Origin: Aestuariivita sp964402685
GTDB lineage: Bacteria; Pseudomonadota; Alphaproteobacteria; Rhodobacterales; Rhodobacteraceae
Assembly (NCBI GenBank): GCA_964402685.1
Contig: CAYODE010000025.1
Coordinates: forward strand, 1 to 31,657
Direction: 5' to 3'
Length of the DNA: 31,657 nucleotides
Under the pieces are notes generated by a model that was given only the letters and a program-made list of their open reading frames with translations, did no database searches and had not been told where the DNA came from. A program made the position numbers and the translations under genes. Positions 7,093-14,129 of this stretch are shown here, in pieces. Position 1 is the first letter of the stretch; each line of letters starts with the position of its first letter.

Positions 7093-8100
7093 ATGACAGC
7101 AAAGAACATGAAAGTCTTGTTGGTGGACGATGATCCCATCTTTCTTGATTTTCTCGAAAAAGAGCTGAAAGACATCGGAACCTATGATGTCACACGCGCA
7201 GAAGCTGCGATCGAGGCTATCGACATCGTCCTAAGCGCCGAAGTCCCGTTTGATTGTTTTCTCCTCGACATCGATATGCCCAAGGTGGATGGGATCGAGT
7301 TATGTGAGATGCTTCGTGGCCAACCTTGCACGGAAGGCACGCCCATCATTATGGTGACGCGCCTGCGCGAGGTTCAGATGATGGATCACGCATTCGCCGC
7401 CGGAGCAACTGACTATCTCAACAAACCGCTGGTTCCTGCCGAGTTAAGGGGCCGCATGCAAATGGCACTCGCAAAGCAGCGGGAAAAAGACGCCAGAATG
7501 GCAATGATGCGCGCTGTCATGACGAACGCGCCTATGAAAGTGTCGGATCCAACGGTGCCGGACGATGTGCCTTGCTGTGTTGATCACTTGGCTCTCGAAA
7601 ACTATGCCTTTCGCATTGGATCAGAAGAGCTTTGCAGACGCACAATCCTGGCAGTGCAGATCACCAATGTTCAGGAAATCTTCGACAACAAAGATCCGCT
7701 GGGCTTCAAGTTGGTGCTGAATGACGTAGCTGAAATGATCGCGGAGTCATTTCCTTTTGACAATCTGATGGTGTCGTATGCCGGCAATGGCATGTTCGTC
7801 GTCATGGTTGGCGAAAAGGCCAAAGTGAATTTGGACCGCATCGCGCACCGTTTGAAGGAGCTTTTGCAGATCCAAGAGACGCGCGGACGTGCGACGGGGG
7901 ACATCCTGCCCAAACTTCGACTCGGGTTGCCTGTTAGCCCCACGTTGTTTGCTTGCGCCTCACCGGATGAGGTGCTTTTGATCGCCATGGGAATGGCGAA
8001 AGAAAAAGGCATAGAACTGGCCACACCTGACTTACCTGGCCTGATGACCTTTTGCGAAGGCGATCTGACTACATTGCGCCGGGAGCAGTCCCCAGTCTAA
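7093..8100 (+). CDS. Response regulator with degenerate GGDEF-like output domain (paralogue B)
   Basis: A 335-residue paralogue of the protein at 5060-6040. The receiver is intact: Asp12-14 (LVDDDP), Asp59 (LLDIDMPK), Thr89 and Lys111 (NKPL). The C-terminal half keeps GGDEF-like order but is even more degenerate. ILAVQITNVQEIFD replaces the metal-binding segment, YAGNGMFVVMV (229-239) replaces the GGDEF loop, and PDEVLLIAMGMAKEKGIE is the last helix. Cyclase activity is therefore unlikely. Start choice: ATG 7093 has GGGG about 9 bases upstream. A TTG at 7078 lies inside the tandem repeat. ATG 7108 would align best with paralogue A but lacks a ribosome-binding site. A perfect CtrA-type box lies about 160 bp upstream. 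Confidence 0.83.
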   Translation: MTAKNMKVLLVDDDPIFLDFLEKELKDIGTYDVTRAEAAIEAIDIVLSAEVPFDCFLLDIDMPKVDGIELCEMLRGQPCTEGTPIIMVTRLREVQMMDHAFAAGATDYLNKPLVPAELRGRMQMALAKQREKDARMAMMRAVMTNAPMKVSDPTVPDDVPCCVDHLALENYAFRIGSEELCRRTILAVQITNVQEIFDNKDPLGFKLVLNDVAEMIAESFPFDNLMVSYAGNGMFVVMVGEKAKVNLDRIAHRLKELLQIQETRGRATGDILPKLRLGLPVSPTLFACASPDEVLLIAMGMAKEKGIELATPDLPGLMTFCEGDLTTLRREQSPV

Positions 8101-8105
8101 GGAAA

Positions 8106-8330
8106 TCAGCCCAATCTCGTACGCATGCGGCGGAGCCAGTACCCCATGCGACGCGCGTAAAGGTTCGTCCACGTCACCAAAGCGTGGAGTGCGATTTTTA
8201 CGATGCTATCGCCCGAAAGTGACCGCGTGTCGTAGTCCCGCCCTGCGGGTACAAAGTAAGGGTTATTCATTGTGCGCGCATATGCGTTGGCGTTCTGCGC
8301 ATATGGGATTGTCGCATGCGCATCGCGCAT
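8106..8330 (-). CDS. Small hypothetical protein
   Basis: A 74-residue unrecognised protein. It is basic, and the C-terminal third is rich in Arg, Trp and Tyr (LYARRMGYWLRRMRTRLG), following a possible amphipathic helix (SIVKIALHALVTWTNLY). I chose the ATG at 8328-8330 because AAGG stands 7 bases upstream. The frame stays open to an ATG at 8420 (104 residues), but that start has no ribosome-binding site. It converges on receiver paralogue B with 5 bp between stops. A degenerate CtrA-like site is about 110 bp upstream. I cannot assign a function. Confidence 0.5.
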   Translation of the reverse strand: MRDAHATIPYAQNANAYARTMNNPYFVPAGRDYDTRSLSGDSIVKIALHALVTWTNLYARRMGYWLRRMRTRLG

Positions 8331-8437
8331 TTTTGTGCCTTGTCCAATCATTACCACTACTCTCATTACACTTGAGCCGACGGTGCGTAAAAACGGCAAA
8401 GCAAACGCCGGAATACGCATAGGGTAATTGGTAGGGT

Positions 8438-8452
8438 TTAAATTTTGGTAAA
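8438..8452. promoter_or_regulatory. Degenerate CtrA-like site
   Basis: TTAA-N7-TAAA, one base off the CtrA consensus. It is in the gap between the two leftward small ORFs, upstream of the one ending at 8106. It is suggestive only because perfect copies of the motif occur nearby. Confidence 0.3.
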
Positions 8453-8488
8453 AGTGAGGTTAGCGGACCGTTTGCCCGATCAGGCATT

Positions 8489-8770
8489 TTACCGTTTCAG
8501 GATGTGATCCAGCGCGGTTGCCACATCTCGCATGCTAACCATGCCGGAATTGGATTGTGGATGTAGTGACCGCAAAACTTCGGACTTAAGCGCACGCGCA
8601 GACGCCCCCACCACTTGTTCTTCTTCGTGGGAGATGTCGGATTTCTCTGTACGCCGGAGCGCGTACGGCGCACGCAGGTCTGCGTGCGGGTTCCCCTGCG
8701 CTTTCCGGTAGGCATCGATACCCAATCGCATCGAAGATATCGGAGACTTCTCAATCACGGATCTACACAT
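8489..8770 (-). CDS. Small hypothetical protein
   Basis: A 93-residue soluble protein I do not recognise. It has a possible helical N-terminal segment (MRLGIDAYRKAQGN), a charged middle (EKSDISHEEEQVV) and a predicted helical C-terminus (VSMRDVATALDHILKR). The annotated ATG has a run of G immediately before it, which is too close for a good ribosome-binding site. A GTG four codons in or the ATG at residue 14 could be the true start. A near-perfect inverted repeat (CACGCAG GT CTGCGTG, about 8678-8693) lies inside the frame. The frame looks coding by residue pattern, but I have no homologue in mind. Confidence 0.45.
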   Translation of the reverse strand: MCRSVIEKSPISSMRLGIDAYRKAQGNPHADLRAPYALRRTEKSDISHEEEQVVGASARALKSEVLRSLHPQSNSGMVSMRDVATALDHILKR

Positions 8771-8981
8771 CCCCCAAGGTTGCCCAAGGAGAGTGTTGCG
8801 AAACGCTGATCAGATCAATGCAGTTCTAAAAAACGTTAGAATTTTGGGCCTTTTTTAAGGTCAAACCATGTTTTGTGTGTGCAAAACTGTGGAAAAGCCT
8901 GTTGGCCTATATTGTACAAAAAACAGTCCAACTGCTGAGGGCCTACTGTTTCGAGCTCTGCCAAGTGCCCAGCGCGAATCA

Positions 8982-8996
8982 AACGAAGCTTTCGTT
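8982..8996. promoter_or_regulatory. Inverted repeat upstream of the TPR-sulfotransferase
   Basis: AACGAA-GCT-TTCGTT is a perfect 6-bp dyad with a 3-bp spacer, in the 275-bp non-coding gap 8771-9045, about 50 bp before the sulfotransferase start. It could be an operator. The same gap holds an AT-rich hairpin (TTCTAA/TTAGAA, about 8823-8840). I see no clear promoter. Confidence 0.25.
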
Positions 8997-9045
8997 CGAC
9001 GGCGGATGACGATTTCATTGATGACAGAGGTGCAATCCACGTGTC

Positions 9046-10686
9046 ATGACGGACCGACACTCCGATTTCAGTGGGGAGCCTATGCGCTCGGGTTTATCGG
9101 TAAATGCGCAATTAGCGCGGGCGAAGAAGGCCTCAAAGGACAAGGACTGGTCCGCTGCTGTTGAGAGCCTTCAGATGATCCTGGCCAAGTTCCCAGGAAA
9201 CAAAAAGGCTCGCGAAAACTGGAATGCGCTCAGAGAATCTGCGATGCCGGATCTTCTCGCCAACGCCCAACTCGCCTGGAACGAACAAAATTGGCTGGAT
9301 GTCGAAACGGATCTGACGCTGGCGATTGTGCTTGGCGCGGCAGATGAGGACATAAGGTTGTCATTAGCACAAGCCCAGTTGGAGCTGGGCTCCGCACCGA
9401 ACGCTCTTGATACCATCAACCCTGTGCTGAATGCCAACGCCCAGAGTGTGGAAGCTCTTAACCTGAAGGGTCGCGCACTGCGTGAAATGGGAGATGGCGC
9501 AGGTTCCTTGATTGATCTTCAAACTGCGTTGAGCTTGCATAAGTCTGACGCAGAGACACTGAATAACTTGGGGCTCACCCACCACGCGATGGGGGATTTC
9601 GAAGCAGCTGCCGAGCTTTTTGAGAGTGCACTTGCCGTCGATCCGTACAATCCGACCATTCACAATAATCTGTCACAAGTGACGCGCTACGACAGTTCCG
9701 CAGACCATGTGGACAGGATGACTGCGGCGCTTGCTCAAGTCGGTGCGCAATCGGTCAAAGCGATACCTCTGCACTTTGCCTTGTTCAAAGCGCTGGACGA
9801 GTTGAACGACCTCGAAAAAGCGTTCGACCATTTGAAGATTGGCAACAAGCTGGCGAAAGTCGCGTCGGGGTATGAGTTCAAGAGTGAAGGAATACCCTTT
9901 GGGCTAAGCAAGTTGCTATTCGATGGGCATGTGGAACCGCCAATCGAACTTGAGACATCGAAAACCAGACCAATCTTTGTGACCGGATTACCGCGCAGCG
10001 GAACAACTTTGGCGGAGCGCATTTTGTCTCAATCGCCGGGTGTGAAACCATGCGGAGAATTAACGATCGTGCCGCGAGCTATTGGACCACTTTTATCTGA
10101 CATCGCCGGGCGTACAAAAAAGTCCCTGTTGCCGGATGAGATTGTTGGATTGCGAAACAAGATCGTGGACGGCTTCTCTCGTTACTCGGACGGAACCGAC
10201 CGTCCCATCGATAAAATGCCCACAAATTTCCGATGGATAGGTTACCTCTGCGTCGCGATTCCGGAAGCCCATATCGTCCACATGAACCGTGATCCAACAT
10301 CCGTGGCGTGGTCCTTGTATAAGCACTTATTCACCGGGCCAGGCGTCGGCTATTCCAATGATTTTACAGACATCGTGAAATCTATGGTTCTGCACCGCGA
10401 CCTTATGAACTTTTGGCGCTTGCGGTTTTCAGATCAAATAATCGATGTGCAGTATGAACAGCTTGTCCACACTCCAGAGCCCGTCACCCAATCAATGGCC
10501 GATGCCACGAACCTGACATGGACACCAGCCTGGGCAGCACCGGAAACGGGAACAAGCGAAATCAGGACGGCCAGCGCACGGCAAGCACGTCAGGCCATTT
10601 ACACCAAAAGTAACGAAGCATGGCGGAAGTATGAACGCCAATTGGCACCGCTGACGGATATGCTGGCTGCCTCTGACTTTTTGTAA
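9046..10686 (+). CDS. TPR-repeat sulfotransferase
   Basis: A 546-residue protein in two parts. Residues about 15-270 are tetratricopeptide-like helical repeats, such as AETLNNLGLTHHAMGDFEAAAELFESALAVDPYN in the fourth unit. Residues about 305-546 are a PAPS-dependent sulfotransferase. The 5'-phosphosulfate loop is GLPRSGTT (314-321) and the 3'-phosphate-binding segment is NRDPTSVAWSLYKH (414-427). It should transfer sulfate from PAPS to an acceptor held by the TPR part; the acceptor is unknown. The family is common in roseobacters. The start is uncertain: ATG 9046 is longest, while ATG 9082 has GGGGAG only three bases upstream. It is monocistronic as far as visible, 275 bp from its upstream neighbour. 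With cysQ and the second sulfotransferase in this window, it suggests surface-glycan sulfation (inference). Confidence 0.87.
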   Translation: MTDRHSDFSGEPMRSGLSVNAQLARAKKASKDKDWSAAVESLQMILAKFPGNKKARENWNALRESAMPDLLANAQLAWNEQNWLDVETDLTLAIVLGAADEDIRLSLAQAQLELGSAPNALDTINPVLNANAQSVEALNLKGRALREMGDGAGSLIDLQTALSLHKSDAETLNNLGLTHHAMGDFEAAAELFESALAVDPYNPTIHNNLSQVTRYDSSADHVDRMTAALAQVGAQSVKAIPLHFALFKALDELNDLEKAFDHLKIGNKLAKVASGYEFKSEGIPFGLSKLLFDGHVEPPIELETSKTRPIFVTGLPRSGTTLAERILSQSPGVKPCGELTIVPRAIGPLLSDIAGRTKKSLLPDEIVGLRNKIVDGFSRYSDGTDRPIDKMPTNFRWIGYLCVAIPEAHIVHMNRDPTSVAWSLYKHLFTGPGVGYSNDFTDIVKSMVLHRDLMNFWRLRFSDQIIDVQYEQLVHTPEPVTQSMADATNLTWTPAWAAPETGTSEIRTASARQARQAIYTKSNEAWRKYERQLAPLTDMLAASDFL

Positions 10687-10774
10687 AGCGTGCTCTAAAC
10701 CGGCCTAAGGGCTGAGAGTCTGCTCCGTTCTGATTTTTGAAGTCCGGGTCGGAACGGTGACCCACGCCAACTGG

Positions 10775-10990
10775 TCAGGAGTATGTGTTCAGTGCCCGGT
10801 AAACCGGGCATACACCCTTGAACCCAGTCACAAGCGCGTATGCACCAAGACAAACTGGCATCCATACAAAAATGGGTTCGAAGAGCCCGGTTCCAAAGCA
10901 TTTCACCGCAAAGAAAATCCATAACGAACCGAATAAGAACCGGCCAAGCCTATCCATGCGGTTCATTTCACCTGCATCTTTTTGTTTCAT
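10775..10990 (-). CDS. DUF2892-family small membrane protein
   Basis: A 71-residue protein with two hydrophobic segments (FLFGSLWIFFAVKCFG and FVWMPVCLGAYALVTGFKG). It ends in GVCPVYRAL, which matches the GxCPLY ending of YgaP-like DUF2892 inner-membrane proteins. The N-terminal MNRMDRLGRF fits the family start (N..DR..R). This suggests initiation at the internal ATG (about 10966) rather than the longest start, since no ribosome-binding site settles the choice. A minus-oriented TTAA-N7-TTAACC box at 11058-11072 is about 70-100 bp upstream. Family function is unknown; in some proteins the domain anchors rhodanese domains. It converges on the sulfotransferase gene. Confidence 0.75.
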   Translation of the reverse strand: MKQKDAGEMNRMDRLGRFLFGSLWIFFAVKCFGTGLFEPIFVWMPVCLGAYALVTGFKGVCPVYRALNTYS

Positions 10991-11057
10991 TCCTGCTCAC
11001 TACTTTGCCGCATTCAACAGCGTTTTTCTTGTTTTCCAATCGTTACCTGACCTAAGG

Positions 11058-11072
11058 TTAAAGCGTGATTAA
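11058..11072 (-). promoter_or_regulatory. Putative CtrA box upstream of DUF2892 gene
   Basis: Read leftward it is TTAA-N7-TTAACC, the extended CtrA consensus. It is 68-82 bp upstream of the longest DUF2892 start, similar to the spacing at flgE. Binding is inferred. Confidence 0.6.
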
Positions 11073-11125
11073 TGCCCAGCGCTCCGCCTCGAACAAAAGG
11101 AATTTCTGTGGTTTATTGGACAACC

Positions 11126-11140
11126 TTAAAGGCGAGTTAA
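11126..11140. promoter_or_regulatory. Second putative CtrA box in the same region
   Basis: TTAA (11126-11129), seven bases, TTAA (11137-11140), a perfect consensus 54 bp from the neighbouring box. It may assist the leftward promoter or serve an unidentified rightward transcript. Confidence 0.5.
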
Positions 11141-11491
11141 AGGAATTGCAGTTTCTGCCAAAACCCTGATCCAACCGGCAGCCACGGCGGCGCCTGTCGC
11201 TATCTATCTCATACAGCGATTGTCCCGAGAGCTGAATTTCGCCAGGCAATGTGCGTGGGGTAAAAAAGAGCAGATCCGTGGGCGCGTCGCGTCACAATTC
11301 TGACATGTTTCGTTCGAGACTTTGCATCAAATCGCACCAAAGACCGCGATGCTTGTGCTTTGTTTCGTTTTTTTGACCAAAAATCGCCGAATGCAGTGCG
11401 CCGTCAACGTCGGGCTGGACAACTAACAGTGACATAACGTTTTTCAACGCTCGATTGATGGCATCGCATTTCAATAACTGATCGCAGAGAC

Positions 11492-11959
11492 ATGGACAGC
11501 GAAAACAACGCAGAATTCATCGCCGAAGAACTGCTTGAGATTACGGGCTCAGCACTACTAGAAGGCGACTTTGACCGCTTCAGCGGGTGCTTTGAGCTGC
11601 CATTGCGGTTGGAAACGATTGAAGGCGTGCGGACAGTGTCGACGCGCGATGAATTTCAACAGGTTTTTGAAGATGTGCGCGACCACATGCACGACACTAA
11701 CGTTGTGGATTTCGTTCGCACGGTGATTTCCGCATCATTCACTGACGCCGACACGATCGGATCAGTACACATTACTAATGAAATCTATTCCGGCGGCGTG
11801 CTTGAGAGACCCGCGTATCCAGTGCGCTCCGTGCTGCGCCGCTTCGGTCAGCACTGGAAAATCGTCTCGTGCTTTTATGTCATCCTGGACAGCGCAAATC
11901 ACAATACAGCGCTGGTAAACGTGCATGAGACAAAAAAACGCCGGCGCAATCTGAACTGA
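11492..11959 (+). CDS. NTF2-like fold hypothetical protein
   Basis: A 155-residue soluble protein. It has N-terminal helices (FIAEELLEITGSALLEGDFDRFSGCFELPLRLET) followed by a strand-rich half (VVDFVRTVISASFTDADTIGSVHITNEIYSGG; PVRSVLRRFGQHWKIVSCFYVI). This order resembles SnoaL/NTF2-like proteins, in which a cone-shaped sheet forms a ligand pocket. No catalytic residues can be named. The C-terminal tail is basic (KKRRRNLN). No strong Shine-Dalgarno is visible before the ATG. Its stop codon lies inside the hairpin that serves as terminator for the opposing small gene. The fold call is by pattern only. Confidence 0.65.
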   Translation: MDSENNAEFIAEELLEITGSALLEGDFDRFSGCFELPLRLETIEGVRTVSTRDEFQQVFEDVRDHMHDTNVVDFVRTVISASFTDADTIGSVHITNEIYSGGVLERPAYPVRSVLRRFGQHWKIVSCFYVILDSANHNTALVNVHETKKRRRNLN

Positions 11960-11976
11960 AGTTCTTCTGCACCGGC
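11931..11976 (-). terminator. Rho-independent terminator of the 27-residue membrane peptide gene
   Basis: GCCGGcGCA (11940-11948) pairs with TGCaCCGGC (11968-11976), with one mismatch. An inner GAAC/GTTC pair extends the stem. Read leftward the hairpin is followed by a run of seven T (complement of 11932-11938). The T-run is on the minus strand, so it ends leftward transcription. It may also slow the opposing transcript. Confidence 0.75.
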
Positions 11977-11990
11977 CTCATATGCTTGGA

Positions 11991-12074
11991 TCAGACTAGC
12001 TGGGTAACCAGTACTGGCAGACCCAACATACCCACGGCAATGATGACCATTGAAACGCCAAGACCTTTAAACAT
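11991..12074 (-). CDS. 27-residue single-span membrane peptide
   Basis: A very small ORF reading MFKGLGVSMVIIAVGMLGL then PVLVTQLV. It has a short basic N-terminus and one hydrophobic span of about 20 residues. It is supported by an AGGGGAG ribosome-binding site about 10 bases upstream of the ATG (12072-12074) and by a Rho-independent terminator just past its stop, on the same strand. The frame can be extended upstream to 12305, but that part is low-complexity basic sequence overlapping the acyl-CoA dehydrogenase end. Function is unknown. Similar peptides often modulate membrane complexes, but nothing here shows a partner. Confidence 0.6.
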   Translation of the reverse strand: MFKGLGVSMVIIAVGMLGLPVLVTQLV

Positions 12075-12264
12075 GACTCTGATTCTCCCCTTTTTTGAGT
12101 TTGCATCGGAGAGATAGGGCGGCGACCTTGCCGTAGCATGCGTCACCTGGCCGCGTTTAGTGACGACACCTGTGTCTTCCCTTTGTCGCTGAACATAGTC
12201 CTGGGAATAACGCAGACCCCAACGGGCACAGCGGTGATCTTTGCCTATGCGACCGACACGTCTG

Positions 12265-14001
12265 TTAGAACCAATCCTGAACCATGTCGAAGGCGGTTTG
12301 ATCATTGCTCATCAACGTGTCTGACCATCCCTTTGTGCGGACCAACTCACGCGTGAAAAAATATTGCGCTGCTTGGTGTTTGCCTTTCAGGAAATCGCTG
12401 TTTCCATCACGCTCGGCTAAACGCTTGGCCGCTTCACTGATACGCAACCACATCCACGCCATCACGATGTGCCCCATGCAATCCAAATACAGGGTCGCAT
12501 TCGCCAGACCCCGCTCTGGATCCTTTTTCAGATGACCAGCAAGGTGCATGGTTACACCTTCCATCCGCTTAAGCGCATCTGACAGAGGTTGTGCAAACTC
12601 AGACGTATCAGCTGCGGCAACATCCGACCGGATAGCAGACATCAGTGCCTTCAAAGCAGCGCCGCCGCCCAACATCACTTTTCGGCCCAGCAGGTCCATA
12701 CCTTGGATACCGTGGGTGCCTTCGTGGATGTGGTTCAGTCGATTGTCGCGATAATACCGTTCGACCGGATAGTCCCGGGTATAGCCTGCGCCCCCTAGAA
12801 CCTGAATCGCATGCTTGTTCGCCTCAAGACAGAACTCTGATGGCCATGATTTTGTGATTGGCGTCAAAATCTCAAGCAAGAGACCTGCGTCTTCATCACC
12901 TTGTCTCTCCCGATCTACCAAGGACGTGCAATAAATCGACAGTGCGAGGGCAGCTTCAACAGCCGCTTTTTGTGCCAATAGCAGACGTCGAATATCGGCA
13001 TGCTGAATCAAAACTACTTGTGGACTGGTAGGATCCTTGGCGGTAGGTGAGCGGCCCTGCGGACGTTCGCGCGCATAGGCCAACGATGCTTGGTACCCAG
13101 CTTGACCAAGGGCTGTAGCTCCCATTCCGACACCGATACGAGCTTCGTTCATCATCTGGAACATGTAGCTAAGGCCCTTATGCGGCTCTCCCAGCAACTC
13201 TCCGACACATGCACCTCGTTCTCCGAAATTGAGGGCGCAATTTGTCGTGCCGCGATATCCCATTTTGTGGTTCAGTCCAGCCAATGTGACATCGTTGGAC
13301 GATCCATCCGGGGTCAACTTGGGCACGATGAACAACGAGATGCCCTTCACACCCGGCGGACCGCCAGGGATCTTGGCCAGTACCATGTGTACGATGTTCT
13401 CGCTGATCTCCTGCTCACCACCCGAGATCCACATTTTTGTGCCAGAGATAGCGTAACGCCCATCTTCCATAGGCTCGGCGCGTGTCGTGATGTCTGACAA
13501 CGACGACCCTGCCTGAGGTTCGCTCAAACACATCGTGCCAAAGAACCGTCCCTCCGCCATTGGCTCCAGATAACGTTTCTTTTGGTCATCGGTTCCAAAG
13601 GACTGGATTAACCGACCTGCACCGACGGTCAAAAGACCATATCCTGCCAATGAGATGTTAGATGCAGAAAAGATGAACGCCGCCGCTTGATGCACAGTCT
13701 CTGGCAGGCCCATGCCACCACTCTCAAGTTCAAAGCCGGATCCTACAAAACCGGCGTCGATTTGTGCGCGGACTGCCGAAATCGCCTGTTCCGGGATAAC
13801 CGCCCGACCATCGACGAACTCCGGTTCGTTCTCATCAAGCAGCTTGCCCAATGGTAGGAAGTGATCGGTCGAGATCTGATCAGCCGTATCCAAAATGCCC
13901 ATAACGGCCTCGCGATCCAGCTCCGTTCCGGCAATCTGATCCTCAAGCTGCGCAACATCGAACAGCTGAAACAACAGGTCCTTACGATCATAGGCGCGCA
14001 T
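12265..14001 (-). CDS. Long-form acyl-CoA dehydrogenase (DmdC-like architecture)
   Basis: A 578-residue FAD-dependent acyl-CoA dehydrogenase. The middle domain shows EPQAGSSLSDITTRA and GTKMWISGGEQEISEN. The C-terminal helical domain contains HEGTHGIQGMDLLGRK, with Glu427 in the position of the catalytic base. About 130 extra C-terminal residues follow, matching the long subfamily that includes DmdC (3-methylmercaptopropionyl-CoA dehydrogenase). Roseobacters carry several such paralogues, so the substrate is not known. The start at 14001 is set by GAGGGAGAAG a few bases upstream. The 45-codon longer frame has no such site and would overlap the divergent exonuclease gene. Confidence 0.88.
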   Translation of the reverse strand: MRAYDRKDLLFQLFDVAQLEDQIAGTELDREAVMGILDTADQISTDHFLPLGKLLDENEPEFVDGRAVIPEQAISAVRAQIDAGFVGSGFELESGGMGLPETVHQAAAFIFSASNISLAGYGLLTVGAGRLIQSFGTDDQKKRYLEPMAEGRFFGTMCLSEPQAGSSLSDITTRAEPMEDGRYAISGTKMWISGGEQEISENIVHMVLAKIPGGPPGVKGISLFIVPKLTPDGSSNDVTLAGLNHKMGYRGTTNCALNFGERGACVGELLGEPHKGLSYMFQMMNEARIGVGMGATALGQAGYQASLAYARERPQGRSPTAKDPTSPQVVLIQHADIRRLLLAQKAAVEAALALSIYCTSLVDRERQGDEDAGLLLEILTPITKSWPSEFCLEANKHAIQVLGGAGYTRDYPVERYYRDNRLNHIHEGTHGIQGMDLLGRKVMLGGGAALKALMSAIRSDVAAADTSEFAQPLSDALKRMEGVTMHLAGHLKKDPERGLANATLYLDCMGHIVMAWMWLRISEAAKRLAERDGNSDFLKGKHQAAQYFFTRELVRTKGWSDTLMSNDQTAFDMVQDWF

Positions 14002-14129
14002 TGTGATCTTCTCCCTCTTTTTGACATGATATGCGATCACTTGGGGCTCTGCCCACTTTGACCCTGCGGCAGTTGTTTTCGGATGCCAAAGCCCGTATCT
14101 GATCTGGATCGAGTACGAGGATGACGCGC

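Larger units (their letters stand above)
10991..11491. other. 501-bp non-coding region with two CtrA-type boxes
   Basis: No ORF here has a credible start, ribosome-binding site and family match. One rightward frame (11142 to about 11300) reads as protein-like but has no ATG, GTG or TTG near its beginning. Two perfect TTAA-N7-TTAA boxes lie at 11058-11072 and 11126-11140. A T-run at about 11369-11375 could end a short transcript. The stretch may be a promoter region, an sRNA locus or gene remnants. Confidence 0.55.

Noticed and set aside
8263..8487. Alternative leftward ORF (74 codons) overlapping the small gene at 8106-8330
   Set aside because: Its start abuts the upstream stop, but it lacks a good ribosome-binding site and its Cys- and Arg-rich sequence looks like an off-frame reading.
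10793..10810. Perfect palindrome TGCCCGG-TAAA-CCGGGCA
   Set aside because: It lies within the GVCPVYRA codons of the DUF2892 gene and no T-run follows, so it is probably a coincidence of coding rather than a terminator.
11058..11249. Leftward 63-codon ORF
   Set aside because: It lies across both perfect TTAA-N7-TTAA boxes, has no ribosome-binding site and no recognisable motif.
11142..11301. Rightward open frame with protein-like composition
   Set aside because: It has no ATG, GTG or TTG near its beginning after the stop at 11127, so it could only be a remnant; not enough to call a pseudogene.
11292..11474. Leftward 60-codon ORF
   Set aside because: No ribosome-binding site and no family pattern; it starts just before the NTF2-like gene and would occupy its promoter region.
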